Of a stretch of DNA of 64,000 bases, positions 1 through 7,379 are shown piece by piece. Each line of letters starts with the position of its first letter. Within the stretch, counting starts at the first letter, position 1. The position numbers and the translations under genes were made by a program. The notes under the pieces are model-generated. The model had not been told where the DNA came from, did not search any database, and worked only from the letters and a program-made list of their open reading frames with translations. This stretch comes from Corynebacterium kalidii (GTDB taxonomy: Bacteria; Actinomycetota; Actinomycetes; Mycobacteriales; Mycobacteriaceae): NCBI RefSeq assembly GCF_022869005.1, contig NZ_JALIEA010000005.1, forward strand, positions 30,092-94,091, written 5' to 3'.

Positions 1-738
1 CCGACGGCGTCGTGGCCGGGCATCGCCATCTGGCACATGGCCTGGTCCGACAAGGACGACGCGATCGACTGGCAGGCGTACTTCCACCTGCGTAACCGCC
101 TGATCGTCGCCGCCCTCCAGCACGAGGGCAGCCCCACCGGCATCATCGCCTCGATGACCAAGGCCACGGCGAAGCACCTGATGTGCCTGGAGTACTCCAC
201 CGTGGCGATCCAGAACGAGGCGATGAAGGACTTCCTCGCCGGGCCCGACCAGCTCTTCGACATCCTGGAGACGGCCCTGCCGCGGATCAACGCGCTGCGC
301 AAGCAGTACCCGGACGCCGTCGTCGTCCCGTCGTCGTCGACGCTGCCGGCGGCCGACGGCGGTCCGGCGAAGCTCACGGACATCCCGCTGTCCCCGCTGG
401 CGAAGGTGACCCGGTTGGCGAAGGTCGTGGCGAACAACCTGCGGCCGGCCGACCCGCACCACCACGAGGTCCCGCAGGTCAACCTGCCGCCGATCGAGGC
501 CCGGTGGTTCTCCCTGGGACGTCTCGACGGCGTGACCGTGACCACCGCCGACGGTACCGGTGTGGTCTACCGCAAGCGTGACCGCGACAAGGCCCGGGAG
601 CTGGCCACGGAGTCCGCCCGCCTGCAGAAGGAGGTCGCGACCCGTTTCGACGAGATGCGGCAGCGTTACCGCGTCGCCCACCCGGAGCTGACCAGCGTCG
701 ACGCCTGGGCCCGGATCTTCGAACCGGGGGAGCGCTGA
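1..738 (+). CDS. glfT2: Galactofuranosyltransferase GlfT2, C-terminal part (cut by window start)
   Basis: This is the C-terminal 245 codons of the bifunctional UDP-galactofuranosyltransferase that polymerises the galactan chain of arabinogalactan at the inner membrane face. The reading frame is open from base 1. The stretch WHMAWSDKDDAIDWQAYFHL is the typical GlfT2 segment after the GT-A catalytic core, and the rest is the helical C-terminal domain. The stop overlaps the next start by one base (TGATG), so it is probably translationally coupled to the PAP2 gene. The order glfT2, PAP2, ubiA is the conserved Rv3808c-Rv3807c-Rv3806c order. The start and the catalytic domain lie outside the window. 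Confidence 0.93.
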   Translation, partial: PTASWPGIAIWHMAWSDKDDAIDWQAYFHLRNRLIVAALQHEGSPTGIIASMTKATAKHLMCLEYSTVAIQNEAMKDFLAGPDQLFDILETALPRINALRKQYPDAVVVPSSSTLPAADGGPAKLTDIPLSPLAKVTRLAKVVANNLRPADPHHHEVPQVNLPPIEARWFSLGRLDGVTVTTADGTGVVYRKRDRDKARELATESARLQKEVATRFDEMRQRYRVAHPELTSVDAWARIFEPGER

Positions 739-1268
739 TGGGGCGCCCGGAGGCGGATGTCCTCGTCGCCGTGCAGGACGCACTCGTCCCCGGTGACCCG
801 GAGGGTTCCGTCGTGCTGGGTGCGGCCCGTGGGCTCAGCCATTTCGGCGAGCACGCGCTCGGGTGGTTCGCCCTGGCCGGTGCCGGGGCGTCGGTGGCCG
901 CTGTCCGCGGTCGGACGGTGGAGCCGTGGGTGGAGCTCGGGGTGTCCGCGTTCGCCGCGCACGCCGCGTCCGTCGTCCTGAAGCGTGTGGTGCGGCGGCG
1001 ACGGCCGTCGGACCCGCGGATCCGGGTCGGGGTCGGTACCCCGTCGCGGCTGAGCTTCCCCTCGTCCCACGCGACGTCCACCGCCGCGGCGCTGGCGTCG
1101 CTGAGCCGGATCACCGGTTCACGTCTGCCCCTGGCCGGGGTGCCGGTGATGATGGCGTCCCGCCTGGTGCTCGGCGTGCACTACCCCACCGACGTCCTCG
1201 CCGGTGTTGCCCTCGGCGTGGCGACGGAGAAGGCCGTCCACCGAACTGCGAAGGAGATCAAGCGATGA
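738..1268 (+). CDS. PAP2-family phosphatase (Rv3807c-like)
   Basis: A 176-aa membrane PAP2 phosphatase. The three signature motifs are visible: KRVVRRRRPSD (motif 1), SFPSSHATS (motif 2, with SSHA in place of the usual SGH) and SRLVLGVHYPTD (motif 3, with the catalytic His and Asp). Family knowledge and position suggest it removes the 5-phosphate from decaprenylphosphoryl-5-phosphoribose, the product of the next gene, on the way to the arabinose donor DPA. It overlaps glfT2 by one base and ubiA by four (ATGA), which points to one operon. The substrate is inferred from context. Confidence 0.88.
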   Translation: MGRPEADVLVAVQDALVPGDPEGSVVLGAARGLSHFGEHALGWFALAGAGASVAAVRGRTVEPWVELGVSAFAAHAASVVLKRVVRRRRPSDPRIRVGVGTPSRLSFPSSHATSTAAALASLSRITGSRLPLAGVPVMMASRLVLGVHYPTDVLAGVALGVATEKAVHRTAKEIKR

Positions 1269-2389
1269 CTCGTCCCGGGACGGATCCGGAATTCGACCCC
1301 ACCGAAACCCACGACACGAACGAGCGCCCGGGTGAACGCCAGGCGTTCATCGGGTCGGAGCCGCACACCTCAGGTCTCGAGGAGCCGGCGGCGTGGGAGG
1401 ACCGGACCTACGCGCGCGAGGAGTCCGGGGGTGGTTCGGCCGCGGGAGCCGCGGGCACTTCAGACGCCCCGGGCCACCGCGCGCCCCGGAACCTCCCGGA
1501 GGCGATGTTCAAGGCGCTGCGCCCGAAGCAGTGGGTGAAGAACGTTCTCGTCGTCGCCGCACCGGCGGCGGCCGGCGGCGACCTGCTCTTCCAGGGGCGG
1601 GTGATCACCGACATCATCATCGCCTTCGTCGTGTTCTGCCTCGGGGCGTCGTCGATCTACCTGGTCAACGACGCCAAGGACGTCGACTCCGACCGGCAGC
1701 ACCCCACGAAACGGTTCCGTCCGATCGCGGCGGGTGTCCTGCCGGTGGGCCTGGCCTACACCATGGCGGTGGTGCTCATCGTCGGGGCGGTGGGGCTGAG
1801 TTTCCTGGCGTCCAACGGCGGGTCGTTGGCGATCGTGATCGCGGTGTACATCGTGCTGCAGCTGGGCTACTGCTTCGGCTGGAAGCACCAGCCGGTGATC
1901 GATATCGCGCTGGTGTCCTCCGGGTTCATGCTGCGGGCGATGGCCGGTGGTGTGGCGGCGAGTATCGACCTGTCGCAGTGGTTCCTGCTGGTCGCCGCGT
2001 TCGGTTCGCTGTTCATGGCGGCGGGCAAACGCTACGCGGAGCTGAAGCTGTCGCTGCGCTCGGGGGCGAAGATCCGCAAGTCCCTGGAGAGCTACACCCC
2101 GACCTACCTGCGGTTCGTCTGGACGCTGGCGGCCACGGCCGTGGTGCTGGCGTACGCGCTGTGGGGCTTCGACATGAGCCAGCAGCACCCCGGCCACGCG
2201 GCGGTCTGGTACCAGGTCTCGATGGTGCCGTTCACGGTGGCGATCCTGCGGTACGCCGCCGACGTCGACCGTGGCGACGGCGGTGCGCCGGACGAGATCG
2301 CGTTGAGCGACCGGACGCTGCAGGCCCTGGCGTTGATCTGGGTGGCGACGATCGCGGTCGCCGTCTACGTGATCCCCGCTGTGGCGTAG
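1265..2389 (+). CDS. ubiA: Decaprenyl-phosphate phosphoribosyltransferase (UbiA family)
   Basis: A 374-aa UbiA-superfamily prenyltransferase that moves phosphoribose from PRPP to decaprenyl phosphate, the first committed step to the arabinofuranose donor of arabinogalactan and LAM. The first Asp-rich motif NDAKDVDSD begins near residue 135, and KRFRPIAAG follows. About eight TM helices are evident. The ATG at 1265 is chosen because it sits in a four-base ATGA overlap with the PAP2 gene; the open frame runs further upstream but only as antiphase sequence. The first 75 residues are an acidic, hydrophilic extension not needed for the fold. Orthologue of Rv3806c. Confidence 0.93.
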   Translation: MTRPGTDPEFDPTETHDTNERPGERQAFIGSEPHTSGLEEPAAWEDRTYAREESGGGSAAGAAGTSDAPGHRAPRNLPEAMFKALRPKQWVKNVLVVAAPAAAGGDLLFQGRVITDIIIAFVVFCLGASSIYLVNDAKDVDSDRQHPTKRFRPIAAGVLPVGLAYTMAVVLIVGAVGLSFLASNGGSLAIVIAVYIVLQLGYCFGWKHQPVIDIALVSSGFMLRAMAGGVAASIDLSQWFLLVAAFGSLFMAAGKRYAELKLSLRSGAKIRKSLESYTPTYLRFVWTLAATAVVLAYALWGFDMSQQHPGHAAVWYQVSMVPFTVAILRYAADVDRGDGGAPDEIALSDRTLQALALIWVATIAVAVYVIPAVA

Positions 2390-2538
2390 CTGGACGTCCC
2401 CTGGCGTAACGCTGGAGGACGACTGGCCGATATCCTTGGCGGAAAAGATCACTGTTTGGTAACGTTCCGGACACTGTAGGCAATGACGGCGGTGACGACA
2501 CCGGCGCCGCCGTCTGACAAAAGCACGTAAAGGAAAAC

Positions 2539-3588
2539 ATGACGACTGCCACCGGAAAGCACCGGTCCGCGACCGGCTCGCTGGGCCGTAAGATCATGGC
2601 CCTGATCGTCGCGATCGGGACCGCCTTCGGGTTGGCCGCCGTCGCGACCCCGACGGCCAGCGCCGACGACCGCGGGATCCTGGGCCCCCGTTGCACCTGG
2701 GCCAACTACAACCACTTCGTCCAGAACTGCTGGTTCTACTCCGGGGCGATGGGTCAGGACATCCAGGTCCAGATCAAGCGCTCCAACAGCGACTCGGCGA
2801 TCTACCTGCTCGACGGCCTGCGGGCCCGTGACGACTGGAACGCGTGGACCTACCTGGGCCACGCCCCGGAGATGTTCGTCAACGACGACGTCAACGTCGT
2901 CATGCCGGTCGGCGGCGCCTCCCAGTTCTACGCGGACTGGATCGGCCCGTTCAACGGGACCACCACGCCGAAGAAGCCGCGGTGGGAGACCTTCCTGACC
3001 CGCGAGCTCCCCGCCCAGCTGCAGAGCGGTTTCGGCATCAGCCCCAACAAGAACGCACTGGTCGGCCTGTCGATGGGCGGCACTGCCGCGATCAACCTGG
3101 CTTCCCGTCACCGTAACCAGTTCAAGCAGGTCACCTCGCTGTCCGGTTACCTGAACACCACGGCCCCGGGCATGTACATGGCGCTGCAGTTCGCGATGAA
3201 CGAGGGTTCCCCGGGTGCGAACATCTGGGACATGTGGGGCCACCCGCTCCACCCGACCCGGTTCGCGAACGACCCGTTGCTGAACGCCCCGAAGCTGGCG
3301 GGCATGCCGGTGTACCTCTCCGCCGCCGCCGGTATCCCCGGGCCGCGGGACGACTTCATGGCCAACCCGGTCGGCGGTATCGCCGGCATCGGCCTGGAGT
3401 GGGGGGCCCGCGGTTCCACCGCGACCTTCGAACTGGCCGCGCGGGCCTCCGGTGCGAACGTGACCGCCAGCTACCCGACGGTCGGCGTGCACAACTGGAC
3501 GCTGTGGACCCCGGAGCTGCAGAAGGCACGTCCGAAGATCCTCGACGCGCTGAACGTGTGCTACCGCGCAGGCAAGCTGGTCTGCTGA
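2539..3588 (+). CDS. Secreted mycolyltransferase, antigen 85 type (single-domain)
   Basis: A 349-aa exported alpha/beta hydrolase that transfers corynomycolates from trehalose monocorynomycolate to another TMM or to arabinogalactan. The signal peptide ends at about residue 42 (PTASA). The trehalose-contact loop LDGLRARDDW (residues 91-100) is intact, the nucleophile is Ser178 in GLSMGG, and the catalytic His is about 318 in GVHNW. Length matches Ag85 enzymes (about 340 aa). The start has an AAAGGA ribosome site five bases upstream. It follows ubiA directly, where aftB would be expected. A 14-bp hairpin after the stop probably ends the transcript. Which of the several Mtt/Cmt paralogues it matches cannot be settled. 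Confidence 0.92.
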   Translation: MTTATGKHRSATGSLGRKIMALIVAIGTAFGLAAVATPTASADDRGILGPRCTWANYNHFVQNCWFYSGAMGQDIQVQIKRSNSDSAIYLLDGLRARDDWNAWTYLGHAPEMFVNDDVNVVMPVGGASQFYADWIGPFNGTTTPKKPRWETFLTRELPAQLQSGFGISPNKNALVGLSMGGTAAINLASRHRNQFKQVTSLSGYLNTTAPGMYMALQFAMNEGSPGANIWDMWGHPLHPTRFANDPLLNAPKLAGMPVYLSAAAGIPGPRDDFMANPVGGIAGIGLEWGARGSTATFELAARASGANVTASYPTVGVHNWTLWTPELQKARPKILDALNVCYRAGKLVC

Positions 3589-3636
3589 CATAAGCGGGAC
3601 GTAAGGGGGATCCTGACGCGGAGGACGGTTGGGGGA

Positions 3637-3669
3637 CGGCCCGGGAGATGACCGACATCTCCCGGGCCG
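3637..3669 (+). terminator. Hairpin after mycolyltransferase gene
   Basis: A perfect 14-bp inverted repeat: the arm at 3637-3650 (CGGCCCGGGAGATG) pairs with 3656-3669 around a five-base loop. There is no clear T tail. It lies 48 bases after the stop and just before the -10 of the next gene, which fits a transcript end. Confidence 0.65.
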
Positions 3670-3675
3670 CACGCA

Positions 3676-3681
3676 TACACT
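3676..3681 (+). promoter_or_regulatory. Probable -10 (TACACT), leaderless start
   Basis: TACACT lies eight bases before the ATG at 3690, and no ribosome site precedes that ATG. This is the spacing expected when transcription starts at or next to the start codon. Confidence 0.5.
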
Positions 3682-3689
3682 GGGAAAGT

Positions 3690-4394
3690 ATGGAAACAGA
3701 AGCGAAGGAGCCAGGGGAGCGGCGTCGTCCACGGCCGGTGGACCGGGGAGACCGGCCGCTCCTGCGGGGCCGGCTCCACGAGAACGCGGCGTGGTATTTC
3801 GCGGGCACGGGCACGGCCCTGACCGCGACCTCCTTCATCCTGCACGGCGGCAGCGCCCTGTCCTGGTCCGCCGTGCTCTACTCCCTCTGCCTCATCGGCC
3901 TGTTCGCCGTGTCGGCGCTGTACCACCGCGTGCCGTGGCGCCGTGAGACCACCGTCCAGGCGTGGCGCCGCGCCGACCACTCGATGATCGCCATCTTCAT
4001 CGCCGGGACCTACGGGCCCATCGCGGTGTTCGCGTTCGACTCGTGGTCGGAGGGGTTGTGGATTCTCCCGGTCTGCTGGGTGCTGGCGGTCGCCGCGGTG
4101 GTGATGAACGTCTTCTGGATCGGCCACCCGCGGTGGCTGGACGTGGTGGTGTACCTCTCGCTGGGCTGGCTGGCGGTGCTGAAGGTCGGCGGGTTCGTCG
4201 ACACGATCCCGCTGGTCGCCGGGGTGCTGATCGTGGTCGGCGGGATCATCTACTCCCTGGGTGCGGTGGTCTATGGACTGCGTCGGCCGAATCCGTCGGT
4301 GCGGTGGTTCGGTTTCCACGAGGTGTTCCACGCCGCGACGATCGTGGCCGGTGGCCTGCACCATGTGGCGATCTGGATCCTCGTGCTCTCCTGA
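3690..4394 (+). CDS. Hemolysin III / PAQR-family membrane protein (TrhA-like)
   Basis: A 234-aa seven-TM protein of the hemolysin III (YqfA/TrhA) family. Conserved features are SALYHRVPW after the first helix, HSMIAIFIAGTYGP in the middle, and FHEVFHAATIVAGGLHH near the C-terminus; the His residues of these motifs form the metal site in PAQR proteins. Bacterial members are linked to membrane lipid homeostasis, though the haemolysin name reflects an old phenotype. It sits between mycolyltransferase genes but has its own apparent promoter. The ATG at 3690 is preferred to the upstream in-frame ATG at 3648 because the latter lies inside the terminator hairpin region. Confidence 0.88.
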   Translation: METEAKEPGERRRPRPVDRGDRPLLRGRLHENAAWYFAGTGTALTATSFILHGGSALSWSAVLYSLCLIGLFAVSALYHRVPWRRETTVQAWRRADHSMIAIFIAGTYGPIAVFAFDSWSEGLWILPVCWVLAVAAVVMNVFWIGHPRWLDVVVYLSLGWLAVLKVGGFVDTIPLVAGVLIVVGGIIYSLGAVVYGLRRPNPSVRWFGFHEVFHAATIVAGGLHHVAIWILVLS

Positions 4395-4673
4395 CCCCCT
4401 GGGGTGGCCGGTTCCCGGTGCGGGCCCGGCGGGGGTGCTAGACTTCCGGCAGAAGCTAAGTCTCAAGTAAAACTTCAAGGTTTTGGCGTGTTGTCCCGGG
4501 AAACCGGTGACCGGATTGCCATAATTGCCGGTGTCGCCGTCACGGCCAGCTGTGGCGGACACCGGTTTCCGACCGGAGCCCGGCAGTGGGAGGGGAACCC
4601 GCTGCGGGGGTCCGATGCCGCCGACACCGCCGATCCTGACGAGACGCACCGACGAAGGAAGAACGCCACCACC

Positions 4674-6677
4674 ATGAGAACTGCCGCGAACACCCGCACC
4701 GGGAAGTCCCCCGCCACCCGTCCGTCCCGACGGACGTCACGGCGCGTCGGTGCCGCCGTCCTCGCGCTGCCGCTGTCGGTGGCGCTCGCCGTGCCGCTGG
4801 CGGCACCGGCCGCCGCCCAGGGCTCCCTGGGAGGAGGTCAGGGTGCCAACGGCACCGGCCTCGGCGACTACCTCGACCCGGACAACGTCCCGGAGCGTCC
4901 CGCGCAGGACGTCACCGACCAGGACCTGCCCGGTCTGCCCGAGGGTGTGGACGTCGACCGCGTGGAGTGGCTCTCCGACCGGTGGGCGAACGTCTACATC
5001 AACACCCCGTCGATGCCCGAGGGGCCGGTGCTGGTGCAGATCCTCCTGGCCCGTGACTGGTACAGCCAGCCGGACCGCGACTTCCCGTCCGTCTGGGCAC
5101 TGGACGGTCTGCGCGCCCGCGACGACGAGTCCGGCTGGACGCTGTCGACGAACATCCAGCAGTTCTACGCCGACAAGAACGTCAACGTCGTGATGCCCGT
5201 CGGCGGCAACTCCTCCTTCTACACCGACTGGGACCAGCAGCCCGAGCCCGGCAAGACCTACAAGTGGGAGACGTTCCTGACCCAGGAGCTCCCGGCCGTC
5301 CTGCGTGAAGGGTGGCGTACCAGCGAGCAGCGCGCCATCACCGGTATCTCCATGGGCGGTACCGCGGCGGTGAACCTCGCCCACCGGCACCCTGAGCTCT
5401 TCCAGTTCGTCGGGTCCTTCTCCGGGTACCTCGACACCACCTCGCCGGGCGTGCCCCAGGCGATCAACTACGCCACCAACGACGGCGCCGGCTACGACGC
5501 CCAGCGGATGTGGGGCCCGTACGGCTCGCAGCGCTGGAAGGAGAACGACCCGAAGCAGCACGTCGGCGCGCTCAAGGACATGACGGTGTACCTGTCCGCC
5601 GGCAACGGCAACGCCGGACCGTACGACCAGCAGGGTCCGATCCCGGGCTACCCGGCGAACCCGGCGGCCTTCGGCCTGGAGGCCATGTCGCGGATGACCA
5701 CCCAGACCTTCGCCAACGCAGCCAACCGCGCCGGCGTGGACGTCGTCACCAAGTACCGCAGCTCCGGGACGCACGACTGGCCCTACTGGCAGTACGAGAT
5801 GACCCAGGCGTGGCCCTACATCGCCCAGACCTTCGGCCTGTCCGAGGAGGACCGTGGCGCCAAGTGCGCCGCGGTGGGCAAGATCGCCGAGGCGGAGAAG
5901 CGGCAGCGTAGCCAGAACCTGGGCACCTGCACGACCAACGAGTACGACGCCGCCAACGGCGGCAAGGTCCAGGACTTCCGCAACGGCCGGGTCTACTGGA
6001 AGAAGGGCGCCGACAAGGCGTGGGCGTCGTGGGGCCGGATCGGCGCCCGCTACTCCGAGATGGGCGGTCCCGGCAGCTGGCTGGGCTACCCCACCGGTGA
6101 AGAGCAGTCCGGCCTGAAGGGCGGCGGCATTCTGCAGCGCTTCGAGAACGGCATCGTCTACTGGACGCCGCAGACCGGTGCCGTCGCGGTGAAGAACGAC
6201 ATCGTCGACGCCTGGGGCCGCAGCAAGTGGGAGACCGGCCCCTTCGGTTACCCCGTCGCCGCCGTCGAGCAGGTGCCCGGTGGCGGTGCCGTCCAGAAGT
6301 TCCAGAACGGTGTCGCCGTGCGGGACAAGGACGGCAAGGTCCGCATGATCGAGGGCAAGATCGGGGAGAAGTACCTCGAGGCCGGCGGCCCCGCCGACTC
6401 GGGTCTGGGCTTCCCGCGCTCCGAGGAGATCAAGGTCAACGGTGGCGCGTTCACCCAGTTCGAGCACGGCAACATCTACTGGTCGGCCTCCAGCGGCGCC
6501 CACATCATCCGGAAGGGCCGGATCTTCGACGCCTGGGGCGAGGACCGGTACGAGCAGGGACGTTTCGGCTGGCCCGTCGAGGACCAGCAGGGCATCCCCG
6601 CCGGCGGCGAGGTCGTGAAGTTCCAGCACGGTGAGATCCGTGAAGTCAACGGCAACATCCAGAAGGATCCGCGATGA
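4674..6677 (+). CDS. Secreted mycolyltransferase with LGFP repeats (PS1/Cop1 type)
   Basis: A 667-aa exported corynomycolyltransferase close to PS1 of C. glutamicum (657 aa). The signal peptide ends near residue 45 (APAAAQ). The catalytic domain holds LDGLRARDD with Asp144 and Arg147, Ser226 in GISMGG and His367 in GTHDWPYW. From about residue 430 come roughly four LGFP repeats (for example GPGSWLGYPTGEE and PADSGLGFPRSEE), which are thought to anchor the protein in the wall. ATG 4674 is chosen for its signal peptide and the GAAGGA upstream; the 270 bases before it are in frame but not protein-like. The stop overlaps the following lipoprotein gene by four bases. Confidence 0.93.
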   Translation: MRTAANTRTGKSPATRPSRRTSRRVGAAVLALPLSVALAVPLAAPAAAQGSLGGGQGANGTGLGDYLDPDNVPERPAQDVTDQDLPGLPEGVDVDRVEWLSDRWANVYINTPSMPEGPVLVQILLARDWYSQPDRDFPSVWALDGLRARDDESGWTLSTNIQQFYADKNVNVVMPVGGNSSFYTDWDQQPEPGKTYKWETFLTQELPAVLREGWRTSEQRAITGISMGGTAAVNLAHRHPELFQFVGSFSGYLDTTSPGVPQAINYATNDGAGYDAQRMWGPYGSQRWKENDPKQHVGALKDMTVYLSAGNGNAGPYDQQGPIPGYPANPAAFGLEAMSRMTTQTFANAANRAGVDVVTKYRSSGTHDWPYWQYEMTQAWPYIAQTFGLSEEDRGAKCAAVGKIAEAEKRQRSQNLGTCTTNEYDAANGGKVQDFRNGRVYWKKGADKAWASWGRIGARYSEMGGPGSWLGYPTGEEQSGLKGGGILQRFENGIVYWTPQTGAVAVKNDIVDAWGRSKWETGPFGYPVAAVEQVPGGGAVQKFQNGVAVRDKDGKVRMIEGKIGEKYLEAGGPADSGLGFPRSEEIKVNGGAFTQFEHGNIYWSASSGAHIIRKGRIFDAWGEDRYEQGRFGWPVEDQQGIPAGGEVVKFQHGEIREVNGNIQKDPR

Positions 6678-7234
6678 GTGTCTGCACATTCCGCCACGCC
6701 CGCGCGGCGACGGCGACGAAGGTCGGTTCGGTGGCGGCGGCCCTGCTGCTGGCCGGCAGCGTGGCCGCCTGCGGCGGCGACTCCACCGTGGACAGTGAGG
6801 AGGGGGACGGCGGCGTCCCCAGCGTGAGTTCGTCGGCCGACGGGTCCCCGTCGAAGAGCGACTCGCCGTCCTCGTCCGCCGCGTCGTCCTCGCCGGCCCC
6901 GGCGCCGGGCACAGGTTCCGGTGGCGACGCCCCCCGCGACGGGGAGGTCAACGAGGTCGAGGAGCCCGGTGGGGAGGTCGCGCCGCGGACCGCGGAGGAC
7001 GACGCCTTCCTCGCCGAGCTCAAGGACCGGGAGATCAACCTGGAGGACTCCGCGATCCAGGACCAGGTCATCGCCGCCGCGCGCGAGCAGTGCCTGGCCA
7101 AGGAGGAGGGGCGCGAGGGCTTCGCCGTCCCGATGATCGCCGGGCAGCTCGAGGTGCAGGAGCTCACCACGGTGCCCGCCGAGGAGGCGCAGCGGATCAT
7201 CGTCGAGGCCGCCGAGAAGAACTACTGCGCCTGA
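6674..7234 (+). CDS. Putative lipoprotein next to mycolyltransferase
   Basis: A 186-aa secreted protein with a lipobox-like end to its signal peptide (SVAAC, Cys at about 33). A Ser/Pro/Asp-rich linker follows to about residue 95, then a compact C-terminal domain of about 85 residues with two Cys (in AREQCLAKEE and KNYCA). The position matches the secreted protein after cop1 in C. glutamicum. It overlaps the mycolyltransferase stop by ATGA, so it is likely co-translated. It resembles small DUF732-like secreted domains, but I cannot confirm the family. Function unknown. Confidence 0.8.
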   Translation: MSVCTFRHARAATATKVGSVAAALLLAGSVAACGGDSTVDSEEGDGGVPSVSSSADGSPSKSDSPSSSAASSSPAPAPGTGSGGDAPRDGEVNEVEEPGGEVAPRTAEDDAFLAELKDREINLEDSAIQDQVIAAAREQCLAKEEGREGFAVPMIAGQLEVQELTTVPAEEAQRIIVEAAEKNYCA

Positions 7235-7252
7235 GCGGCCGCTCAGGCGCAG
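7225..7252. repeat. Perfect 28-bp palindrome over a stop codon
   Basis: Bases 7225-7252 equal their own reverse complement, with GCGGCCGC at the centre. The last codons and the stop of the lipoprotein gene lie inside. It has no loop, so it could be a protein site or form a transcript hairpin with the next repeat. Confidence 0.8.
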
Positions 7253-7260
7253 ATGGTGAC

Positions 7261-7294
7261 CTACCCCTGGGTGACGTCAGTCACCCAGGGGTAG
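7261..7294 (+). terminator. Hairpin between lipoprotein and third mycolyltransferase
   Basis: Perfect 14-bp arms (7261-7274, CTACCCCTGGGTGA, and 7281-7294) with a six-base loop, followed by AAATTT. Together with the palindrome eight bases upstream this probably ends the cop1-like operon. Confidence 0.7.
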
Positions 7295-7379
7295 AAATTT
7301 ATGTCGGCATGTATAAATCCTGAGTCTCGCCACGATGGAGCAGGGGTTAGGTCCCCTGTGTCTTCCGAGGAGAGTCCCC

